A stretch of DNA of 64,000 bases, from the NCBI GenBank assembly GCA_021229015.1, contig CM037789.1:26980782-27044781 (forward strand), given 5' to 3'. Shown in pieces: positions 63,601 to 64,000 of this stretch. Both the position numbers and the translations under genes were made by a program. A model generated the notes under the pieces. The model did no database searches and was not told where the DNA came from. It saw nothing but the letters and a program-made list of their open reading frames with translations. Position 1 is the first letter of the stretch; each line of letters starts with the position of its first letter. This stretch comes from Solen grandis (lineage: Eukaryota; Mollusca; Bivalvia; Adapedonta; Solenidae).

Positions 63601-64000
63601 GTTATTTCAAAAACCTTTGACAGGCATGAGTATTTTATGCCTCAGAGAATGCTTAATTTAGCTCATACTTCCTTGGTATGAAATCATACACCTGTAATCA
63701 TATATTGGAGTCCATACCCATGTTACCAATATGATGCCAGATCTTGATGATAAAAACACAATTAACACCATCTCCTGTCATGTTTTCCAGACGTTCCAGA
63801 TCTCCCAGTTTGAGGACCGTCTCCGTGAGGAGATGCAGTACCGCAATGGCAAGGTCAGATTTGCCAGTGAGACTGAAACGTCTGAGTATGACTCGGAAGT
63901 TCCTGATGACAGATTTGCCCAGAAGTTCGCACCACAGATCGTTCAGAAGATGAAGGACTTCCAGCTGATAGAGGGCGCTGATGCGACATTTGTCTGCCGA
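18565..64000 (+). CDS. CCDC141/TTN: CCDC141-titin fusion gene (42 exons, open at right edge)
   Basis: I reconstructed one spliced reading frame of 42 exons, listed separately below. Every junction has an AG acceptor, a GT donor and matching phase, except for a one-base break inside exon 36. The product reaches about 2,585 residues at the window edge. Residues 1-1152 are acidic/basic helical sequence with spectrin-repeat spacing and match vertebrate CCDC141 from its first residues. Residues about 1175-2585 hold ten complete Ig I-set domains plus the start of an eleventh, with linkers like the N-terminal part of titin. Known of the families: CCDC141 (CAMDI) is a spectrin-like protein ending in one Ig domain; titin is the sarcomeric scaffold running from the Z-disc. 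Inferred: a muscle Z-disc/I-band scaffold carrying a CCDC141-type head. It could instead be two genes with readthrough splicing, but I see no stop, terminal exon or new start between the halves. Kinase, FN3 and further Ig domains, if present, would lie beyond 64,000. Confidence 0.9.
19515..19605 (-). repeat. tRNA-derived SINE head (minus orientation)
   Basis: On the minus strand: TAGCTCAACCAATAAAGC (A-box-like) and GGGTTTGAGTCTGGG (B-box-like). Degenerate; not an intact tRNA. Confidence 0.45.
19904..20064 (+). mobile_element. Long imperfect inverted repeat (~160 nt)
   Basis: Arms of about 70 nt (GTAAAGCCCCTGTAATGGTTC..GATAACCAAGG on the left and its near complement ..TTGGTTATC..GAACCAATACAGGG on the right) meet around a short spacer. 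A MITE-like foldback without ORF. Confidence 0.65.
20448..20688 (+). mobile_element. MITE copy 4, flanked by ATAC instead of TTAA
   Basis: Full-length family member with ends CCCTTTCCCTCATA and TATGAGGGAAAGGG and the palindrome. It is bordered on both sides by ATAC. Confidence 0.85.
21760..22001 (+). mobile_element. TTAA MITE copy 5
   Basis: Left TTAACCCTTTCCTTCATAG; complete palindrome; right end mutated (GAGGGAAAGAGCTAA). Confidence 0.85.
22462..22673 (+). mobile_element. TTAA MITE copy 6 (palindrome half deleted)
   Basis: TTAA flanks are intact. The left palindrome arm is lost, leaving ATGCTAACTCGCAGGCTGAT. A deletion at a hairpin centre is a common fate of palindromes. Confidence 0.85.
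23714..23836 (+). CDS. CCDC141/TTN: Exon 2: continuation of CCDC141 N-terminal domain
   Basis: 41 codons (residues 40-80), phase 0 at both ends, acceptor TTTTTCAG, donor GTGTGT. It begins CGEWIRV (human CGKWVQL) and contains EVGSTLEEA and EHDQLLSKLQ, again parallel to CCDC141. This is the start of the first helical segment. Confidence 0.92.
23889..24232 (+). mobile_element. Inverted-repeat element (~340 bp)
   Basis: Ends TCAGGGGTTTACTTAAGGA and CACTTAAGAAAAACCCTGA are near complements. Inside, CACTTGTCCAGGGGGCAAG pairs with CTTGCCCGC..GGGCAAGTG. MITE-like, no ORF, only 53 nt after exon 2. Confidence 0.6.
25387..25800 (+). repeat. 30-nt satellite (about 14 units)
   Basis: Unit: CATGCTCCATTATAACACAC then TCCATTACAG, with variants (TCAATTACAA, TCCATCACGA). 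Because 30 is a multiple of 3, open frames arise on both strands. They are not genes. Confidence 0.92.
28741..28982 (-). mobile_element. TTAA MITE copy 7 (inverted)
   Basis: TTAA flanks and complete palindrome; opposite orientation to copies 1, 2, 4, 5 and 6 (GACGCACTCAATAGGTACC lies at the left). Confidence 0.87.
29770..29995 (+). repeat. Hairpin flanked by direct repeats
   Basis: Arms of 35 nt at 29855-29889 and 29913-29947 (CCATTGAAAGCCAGA / TCTGGCTTTCAATGG, three mismatches). They lie between two direct copies of GATATACATxxATAAAACA...GTGACT. It lies 75 nt before exon 3. Confidence 0.65.
30071..30262 (+). CDS. CCDC141/TTN: Exon 3: first spectrin-like helices
   Basis: 64 codons (residues 81-144), phase 0/0, acceptor TGTATAG, donor GTAAGT. 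It carries SRADSYATENRSEAAVY and MSDTLAEAWRDLNDKL, matching the CCDC141 pattern EEADKTAEEN..QVYDAMAETLGEAW. Predicted alpha-helical coiled coil. Confidence 0.92.
30740..30848 (+). CDS. CCDC141/TTN: Exon 4: spectrin-like segment
   Basis: Residues 145-180, phase 0 in and phase 1 out, donor GTGAGT. It starts FATQMEQAQ and ends HMHQEIKQ, the 'head' of a spectrin-like helix pair. It ends at one of only two non-zero phases in the helical half of the gene. Confidence 0.9.
31289..31533 (+). CDS. CCDC141/TTN: Exon 5: spectrin repeat with HLLELLQDRRRRLEELW core
   Basis: Residues 181-262, phase 1 in and 0 out, donor GTGAGT. The stretch LLELLQDRRRRLEELWEQR is close to human CCDC141 LLELLQDRRRQLDKYLKQQ. 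It has the W..R...L.Q..QL...D..V pattern of the spectrin repeats shared by TRIO, kalirin, SESTD1 and CCDC141. It is the best-conserved part of the helical half. Confidence 0.93.
31692..31770 (-). mobile_element. TTAA MITE fragment (inverted, one end)
   Basis: GTCTGATCTGGTTTTATGTT, TAGGTCTTTTCATGGTTTCC and GATGGAAAGGGTTA: the terminal third only. Confidence 0.7.
31908..32027 (+). CDS. CCDC141/TTN: Exon 6: spectrin-like segment
   Basis: 40 codons (residues 263-302), phase 0/0, donor GTAAGT. It continues the repeat with VLGWFRTTGQEEL (the V..W of a spectrin linker helix) and SAKLIQENYQRFETQAR. Confidence 0.9.
32449..32640 (+). CDS. CCDC141/TTN: Exon 7: spectrin-like segment
   Basis: 64 codons (residues 303-366), phase 0/0, acceptor TGTTTCAG, donor GTGAGT. 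It holds LVRSADQLMRRTHLDAEGVR and RRKNISLAVSFFDQART, the third-helix pattern seen in TRIO-type repeats (LDMSVSFH). Confidence 0.92.
32884..33081 (+). CDS. CCDC141/TTN: Exon 8: spectrin-like segment
   Basis: 66 codons (residues 367-432), phase 0/0, acceptor TTTGCAG, donor GTATGT. It contains ALKNLEEVEVQINSEDLPRN and a later helix EGRLLLERVTRDDAGADGVR, typical of a repeat boundary ('..G..LL..'). Confidence 0.91.
33446..33559 (+). CDS. CCDC141/TTN: Exon 9: spectrin-like segment
   Basis: 38 codons (residues 433-470), phase 0/0, acceptor CTTTCCAG, donor GTAAGT. It is helical, Arg/Glu-rich (LQDRCARLESLCKARRAEAW). TGACC motifs flank both splice sites. Confidence 0.9.
33913..34035 (+). CDS. CCDC141/TTN: Exon 10: spectrin-like segment
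   Basis: 41 codons (residues 471-511), phase 0/0, acceptor CTCTTTAG, donor GTAAGT. IQTWMTQIIQSTL is followed by SSFTEANDFLQVHEQLEEDI, the 'long linker plus H.Q.E..I' pattern of a repeat start. Confidence 0.9.
34489..34683 (+). CDS. CCDC141/TTN: Exon 11: spectrin-like segment
   Basis: 65 codons (residues 512-576), phase 0/0, acceptor GATTTCAG, donor GTAAGT. EKCTAELKPLTTAANSLVQS and VRIKLSLIYVSFHRLLQQ form helices of one repeat. Confidence 0.91.
34882..35052 (+). CDS. CCDC141/TTN: Exon 12: spectrin-like segment
   Basis: 57 codons (residues 577-633), phase 0/0, acceptor CTTCCAG, donor GTAAGT. Helical and acidic (LEHILRSETENLQDLTDSA, ELWSEVETSF). Confidence 0.9.
35225..35345 (+). repeat. Short repeated motif (ACTAAAAACAGGTTGGCTGC)
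   Basis: The motif CTxCTAAAAACAGGT occurs twice here, and a relative occurs at about 59075-59130 (CTGCTATAATACAGGTT). Probably the same low-copy repeat family; boundaries unclear. Confidence 0.35.
35422..35601 (+). CDS. CCDC141/TTN: Exon 13: spectrin-like segment
   Basis: 60 codons (residues 634-693), phase 0/0, acceptor TGTTACAG, donor GTAGGT. It has Trp spacing typical of spectrin helices (TTQWESWQTHVSTSRQF, KSQWHQFIQDARK). The frame stays open past the donor to 35844, but that extension looks non-coding. Confidence 0.9.
35602..36660 (+). other. Intron 13 (1.06 kb)
   Basis: T-rich sequence plus the small TTAA element at 36416. No exon seen. Confidence 0.7.
36416..36601 (+). mobile_element. 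Second TTAA element family (186 bp)
   Basis: TTAACCCTTTACCTCATGAA at the left and ATGAAGTAAAGGGTTAA at the right. The terminal bases are shared with the main MITE family but the interior is unrelated and lacks the palindrome. Confidence 0.65.
36661..36786 (+). CDS. CCDC141/TTN: Exon 14: spectrin-like segment
   Basis: 42 codons (residues 694-735), phase 0/0, acceptor CTCTTACAG, donor GTAAAA (weaker). KVTKLEAEFFPVLAGELGSS and YQQRLDNFLPEFE are helical. Confidence 0.88.
36832..36892 (+). repeat. Short tandem repeat of CGTCTGCAGAAxTTTA
   Basis: Three to four copies of a ~20-nt unit just after exon 14. Confidence 0.7.
37147..37275 (+). CDS. CCDC141/TTN: Exon 15: spectrin-like segment
   Basis: 43 codons (residues 736-778), phase 0/0, acceptor ATATTCAG, donor GTAGAC (weak). 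TIDWVMSIEKEQFDPYIS is followed by NSLEQAQELQTKLQTFAPQA. If the donor is skipped, the frame adds eight codons and stops at 37300-37302, so an early-ending isoform is possible. Confidence 0.88.
37276..39666 (+). other. Intron 15 (2.4 kb)
   Basis: AT-rich. No exon, repeat family or clear polyadenylation signal (AATAAA) seen in the first 400 nt. Confidence 0.6.
39667..39855 (+). CDS. CCDC141/TTN: Exon 16: spectrin-like segment
   Basis: 63 codons (residues 779-841), phase 0/0, acceptor GAACTACAG, donor GTATGC. AQAEIEDHLKTAEMLSLKGD (a repeat start) and VHQRFQARIHEYQILLKMTI. Confidence 0.89.
40262..40438 (+). CDS. CCDC141/TTN: Exon 17: spectrin-like segment
   Basis: 59 codons (residues 842-900), phase 0/0, acceptor ATATTCCAG, donor GTAAGT. 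LDKLIDMTEKEYLESELPAD and ENMLEEHKRKKQEISQLINY; the human protein has a comparable KQKERIQDYED-type helix here. Confidence 0.9.
40749..40898 (+). CDS. CCDC141/TTN: Exon 18: spectrin-like segment
   Basis: 50 codons (residues 901-950), phase 0/0, acceptor GGTAACAG, donor GTAATT. RRWNSTWEEQERRLRQNLQI then CQFNFDLRQ repeats the W..Q..RL.Q.LQ..QF..D pattern of exon 5. Confidence 0.91.
41046..41168 (+). CDS. CCDC141/TTN: Exon 19: spectrin-like segment
   Basis: 41 codons (residues 951-991), phase 0/0, acceptor ATTTCAG, donor GTAATG. IHSEIDELHHHLQARRGSYG then SLPAAKMTSQAFKQFEMTVE, a loop followed by the next helix. Confidence 0.9.
41546..41737 (+). CDS. CCDC141/TTN: Exon 20: spectrin-like segment
   Basis: 64 codons (residues 992-1055), phase 0/0, acceptor GGTATTTCAG, donor GTGAGT. 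ELMVQDEHYDSVHIRREIDM then LNTKWTTFHTSVRDYRDMLE and SIEYFKLIEE, close in pattern to TRIO-family repeats. Confidence 0.92.
42114..42297 (+). CDS. CCDC141/TTN: Exon 21: last complete spectrin-like repeat
   Basis: Residues 1056-1117, phase 0 in and 1 out, acceptor GTTTTGCAG, donor GTAAGA. CQTPEEANELLQQIQKFVEE and DERLNKISELAQQLYG match human CCDC141 (TKEAVKILHQQFNKFI ... EERIQEATDLAQHLYG) in order and spacing. Confidence 0.93.
42544..42650 (+). CDS. CCDC141/TTN: Exon 22: end of the CCDC141-type helical region
   Basis: Residues 1117-1152, phase 1 in and 0 out, acceptor TCCGTACAG, donor GTATGT. It continues YG|EEGPSRVHNLYVQYQDL, parallel to human YGLEEGQKYIEKIVTKH. Helical homology to CCDC141 ends about here. 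Confidence 0.92.
42824..42945 (+). CDS. CCDC141/TTN: Exon 23: proline-rich hinge and start of Ig 1
   Basis: Residues 1153-1193, phase 0 in and 2 out, donor GTGAGT. A Pro/Glu/Ala hinge (APAQEEFIPMEVKATAEAPP) leads into PRITQHLKNAEVMEGTK, the A/A' strands of an I-set Ig. This exon joins the CCDC141-like half to the Ig half in one frame. Confidence 0.92.
43339..43559 (+). CDS. CCDC141/TTN: Exon 24: Ig domain 1 body
   Basis: Residues 1193-1267, phase 2 in and 1 out, acceptor ATTTCTAG, donor GTAAGG. VIFECQ (B-strand Cys), VKWFKD (Trp), ATLTIEETFSEDTARYMI and RVSNAMGEVESAAYLHV. The F-strand Cys is absent, as in many cytosolic I-set domains. Human CCDC141 also ends with a single Ig at this point. 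Confidence 0.93.
43560..44950 (+). other. Intron 24 (1.4 kb) with AGGTCA cluster
   Basis: The first 50 nt contain five copies of AGGTCA or GGGTCA, and 43905-43975 holds AAGGTCAAGGTCACT and TGACCTTTACCCTGTGACCT. No exon seen. Confidence 0.6.
44951..45247 (+). CDS. CCDC141/TTN: Exon 25: Ig domain 2
   Basis: Residues 1267-1366, phase 1/1. One whole I-set Ig in one exon: PPEFTKNLKSMDALEGSPF, FECHVMGIPSPTISWYKDE, and ARYTCRANNPGGEASSSARL. It has both canonical Cys. Confidence 0.94.
47040..47416 (+). repeat. Minisatellite (~57-nt unit) and CACTG run
   Basis: Five or six diverged units with TTATTGTATGGGCATTTATT, AGAGGGAATATG and CCATGAGCGGTCATT, followed by four copies of CACTG at about 47393-47412. 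Confidence 0.8.
48112..48297 (+). repeat. Duplicated ~87-nt block before exon 26
   Basis: AATCTTAACCAATCACATG and AxACCAATCA occur twice or three times, with CCAAT-type motifs (ACCAATCA). Simple duplication. Confidence 0.6.
48322..48476 (+). CDS. CCDC141/TTN: Exon 26: first half of Ig domain 3
   Basis: Residues 1366-1417, phase 1 in and 0 out, acceptor TTTCACAG, donor GTACCT. AQTPIIQQELKDSVGAEGKP, then FSASPPPQVTWYRGQEKILP. The B-strand Cys is replaced (LEIVF). Confidence 0.91.
48749..48897 (+). CDS. CCDC141/TTN: Exon 27: second half of Ig domain 3
   Basis: Residues 1418-1467, phase 0 in and 2 out. SVLEITEAYPEDSGDYSVVI and RNPLGEARSSCVITI are the E-F-G strands. The end phase fits either the microexon (exon 28) or exon 29 directly. 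Confidence 0.92.
49732..49973 (-). mobile_element. TTAA MITE copy 8 (inverted)
   Basis: TTAA flanks and complete palindrome with a few changes (CTTGCAGG for CTCGCAGG). Confidence 0.87.
50339..50362 (+). CDS. CCDC141/TTN: Exon 28: 24-nt cassette microexon
   Basis: Acceptor ATTTCTAG, donor GTAAGT, phase 2/2, so it can be included or skipped without changing frame. It adds VEPAPAP plus the split flanking codons, a proline/alanine linker between Ig 3 and Ig 4 that suits titin spacers. It is supported only by splice sites, phase and composition. Confidence 0.6.
52168..52442 (+). repeat. 95-nt tandem repeat, three copies
   Basis: TTAGGAAAATGAAGAATA recurs at 52168, 52263 and 52358, exactly 95 nt apart, with little divergence. 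Confidence 0.88.
52751..54730 (-). mobile_element. Element C: hairpin-ended element with ~320-nt tandem core
   Basis: In minus orientation it has the same ends as elements A and B (AGCTCACCTGAGCACAAAGT at 52751, and CAGGTGAGCGATTTAGGG..GGGCCTCTTGTT at 54730). The core is different: about six units of 317-320 nt (CATCTCCTCTGAAACC at 52867, 53188, 53508, 53827, 54144 and a variant at 54464). The several 60-97-residue ORFs here are repeat artefacts. Confidence 0.8.
55394..55635 (-). mobile_element. TTAA MITE copy 9 (inverted)
   Basis: TTAA flanks, complete ends and palindrome; one of the best-preserved copies. Confidence 0.88.
55908..55988 (+). repeat. Short tandem repeat AAAATGGACAATTTGAG
   Basis: Four diverged copies of a ~20-nt unit about 160 nt before exon 29. 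Confidence 0.75.
56151..56286 (+). CDS. CCDC141/TTN: Exon 29: linker and first half of Ig domain 4
   Basis: Residues 1475-1520, phase 2 in and 0 out, acceptor GTTTATAG, donor GTAAGT. EEMSVGSVEEA linker, then APNFTQPLAASREVMEGSRV and LDCVLVGNPEPE, very like the first Ig of titin (PTFTQPLQSVVVLEGS, recalled). Confidence 0.93.
56588..56768 (+). CDS. CCDC141/TTN: Exon 30: second half of Ig domain 4
   Basis: Residues 1521-1581, phase 0 in and 1 out, donor GTAAGT. VIWMQNDKPVKESSDIQLL, CTLVIREAYLEDAGQYRVVA and KNDHGVAECSCKLHV. It splits the Ig just before the C-strand Trp, as exons 31/32 do. Confidence 0.94.
57032..57522 (+). CDS. CCDC141/TTN: Exon 31: Ig domain 5, spacer, and first half of Ig domain 6
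   Basis: Residues 1581-1744, phase 1 in and 0 out, the largest exon seen. Ig 5: APKFTQLLRDVTTHQGQRV, LQCRVQGHPLPSVQWYKD, and GGNYMVKATNKAGEAKCYAK. Then a spacer (TIQRTVETRRMMTEITH), then PPEFIKLFQDKVVRPGEAV and LDCVITGSPKPK of Ig 6. Confidence 0.95.
57856..58088 (+). CDS. CCDC141/TTN: Exon 32: second half of Ig domain 6 and spacer
   Basis: Residues 1745-1822, phase 0 in and 2 out. VSWFINGEPVVSQDYQITM, YSLHIPEVFDEDAGRFSVTA and ENPSGKATCSAMLHV. A spacer with MTAAAPRVESRTFESQ follows. Confidence 0.94.
58444..58748 (+). CDS. CCDC141/TTN: Exon 33: inter-Ig spacer and start of Ig domain 7
   Basis: Residues 1822-1924, phase 2 in and 1 out. About 70 residues of Thr/Glu-rich spacer (STETLTTTETRLSRHVTEV...) resemble the spacer before titin's third Ig. 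Then IPPKFLTPLKNITAMEGTKV and FDGVVTG, parallel to titin PPTLVSGLKNVTVIEGESV (recalled). Confidence 0.93.
58950..59135 (+). repeat. Diverged dispersed repeat in intron 33
   Basis: GTCAAACCTGTCTTTAGTGG and later GACCACTTAATACAGGTGGC form a loose inverted pattern, with similarity to the 35.3 kb motif. Boundaries unsure. Confidence 0.35.
59385..59582 (+). CDS. CCDC141/TTN: Exon 34: rest of Ig domain 7
   Basis: Residues 1924-1990, phase 1/1, donor GTAAAA. KPEPTIRWFKSGKDVTDGPD, VSLVIPEIYPEDAGKFTCKA and SNQAGDATSSSELIV. It has the F-strand Cys but Gly at the B-strand position. Confidence 0.94.
59894..60060 (+). CDS. CCDC141/TTN: Exon 35: first half of Ig domain 8
   Basis: Residues 1990-2045, phase 1 in and 0 out, acceptor TTTCAG, donor GTACAT. 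IPPSFTERLYDISIKEGESV, LTVRVAGNPQPEITWYREGQ and SSPDFEI, close to titin Z2 (VRVTGIPTPVVKFYRDG, recalled). Confidence 0.93.
60268..60390 (+). repeat. GAT-rich microsatellite
   Basis: GATGATGATGATGATGATGA and interrupted GAT repeats in the intron before exon 36. A minus-strand His-rich ORF here is an artefact. Confidence 0.88.
60439..60558 (+). CDS. CCDC141/TTN: Exon 36: second half of Ig domain 8, with one-base frame break
   Basis: It reads EGDIHSLHIPEVYYEDGGKY and TVQAKTLEG in frame 0. The expected G strand, TQVTANLTIE, then appears only in the next frame. The exon is 120 nt, where 121 would join exon 37 (which needs phase 1) correctly. One base seems to be missing at about 60520-60527. This is most likely a sequence or assembly error, since all downstream exons are clean; a real allele is possible. 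Confidence 0.88.
60888..61255 (+). CDS. CCDC141/TTN: Exon 37: Pro/Lys/Glu-rich spacer with FGVP repeats
   Basis: Residues about 2086-2208, phase 1 in and 0 out. It is a disordered, charged, proline-rich spacer (21 or so prolines) without an Ig fold. Three related blocks are visible: PLFKVSKIQKP (about 61003), PLFGVPIEEPEQVPVKK (about 61126) and PKFGVPVETYHREKP (about 61196). It ends in PKFTK, the first strand of Ig 9. The placement resembles the Z-repeat/spacer zone of titin; whether it binds alpha-actinin is unknown. Confidence 0.92.
61475..61733 (+). CDS. CCDC141/TTN: Exon 38: Ig domain 9
   Basis: Residues 2209-2294, phase 0 in and 1 out. PLKNQTVKEGDKVRFEVTF, KGKPEPIVKWFRGDMEISSS and DDAGTIKCIITNAEGTATSE. 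An F-strand Cys only. Confidence 0.95.
62163..62481 (+). CDS. CCDC141/TTN: Exon 39: proline-rich spacer and first half of Ig domain 10
   Basis: Residues 2295-2401, phase 1 in and 2 out. A Pro/Ala/Arg-rich spacer repeats RPVTEQFQPA / RPVTAPKPQE / YRPAEVP. Then RPMFVDRLQNSRLVEDTNVI, LECHVSG and PFPEVYWTKDDEPIRPDA. The last block is parallel to titin HVYWKKSGVPLTTG (recalled). Confidence 0.94.
62740..62885 (+). CDS. CCDC141/TTN: Exon 40: second half of Ig domain 10
   Basis: Residues 2401-2449, phase 2 in and 1 out. HKITCDMDSGRCTLIISRC, DDAGEYMCTALNAMGETITR and ATLLPAE. This follows titin YNKQTGECKLVISMTFADDA..GETSASASLL (recalled) almost position by position. With exon 39 it carries both canonical Cys. 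Confidence 0.95.
63257..63456 (+). CDS. CCDC141/TTN: Exon 41: acidic/proline spacer
   Basis: Residues 2450-2516, phase 1 in and 0 out, donor GTAGGC. KEPPPLPDSMPPQLPFDQEV, RTEKEFFIPRSERILESN and YRMAQPEETEYQPVAEEK. No fold was recognised; it occupies the same place as the long acidic linker after titin's corresponding Ig. Confidence 0.92.
63791..64000 (+). CDS. CCDC141/TTN: Exon 42 (cut by window edge): titin linker signature and start of Ig domain 11
   Basis: Starts phase 0. TFQISQFEDRLREEMQYRNG matches titin EFHISSFEERLIKEIEYRII (recalled), a linker I know from titin. An acidic stretch (ETETSEYDSEVPDD) follows, then FAPQIVQKMKDFQLIEGADA and FVCR, the A-B strands of Ig 11. The frame is open at 64,000. 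Confidence 0.93.

Overview
The window is animal DNA, most likely from a bivalve mollusc: AT-rich, long introns with GT..AG boundaries, and many molluscan-style repeats (hairpin-ended elements with tandem cores, TTAA-flanked palindromic MITEs, tRNA-derived SINEs). The species is not identified. There is a 100-N assembly gap at 16293-16392. No prokaryotic features, CRISPR arrays, rRNA or intact tRNA genes were seen.

Region 1-9.2 kb is repeat-dominated. Two families of tandem-core elements are nested in each other, and no gene was recognised there. Region 9.5-12.9 kb holds four phase-consistent exons, plus one possible extra exon, of a minus-strand gene. They encode a Ser/Arg-rich leader followed by the first half of a CRAL-TRIO (SEC14) lipid-binding domain of the SESTD1/TRIO/kalirin type; the gene continues off the left edge. 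Region 12.9-18.5 kb is the interval between this gene and the next, with repeats and the gap.

From 18,565 to the right edge runs one plus-strand gene, reconstructed here as 42 exons with consistent splice phases (about 2,585 codons, still open at 64,000). Exons 1-22 encode a helical, spectrin-repeat-like protein whose N-terminus matches vertebrate CCDC141. Exons 23-42 continue in frame into ten immunoglobulin I-set domains and the start of an eleventh. The linkers match the N-terminal (Z-disc to proximal I-band) part of titin, including the exon-42 block QISQFEDRLREEMQYR. I read this as a CCDC141-titin fusion gene. In human, TTN, CCDC141 and SESTD1 are consecutive neighbours on chromosome 2q31 (recalled, not searched), so the window appears to preserve an ancient linkage, with the two parts still one gene.

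The main oddities are: a one-base frame break in exon 36 (about 60,520-60,527); a 24-nt phase-symmetric microexon isolated in a 7.3 kb interval; a Pro/Lys/Glu-rich linker exon with FGVP repeats; and a minisatellite that has copied the splice donor of a possible exon. The repeats include at least nine copies of one TTAA MITE with a central 67-nt palindrome.
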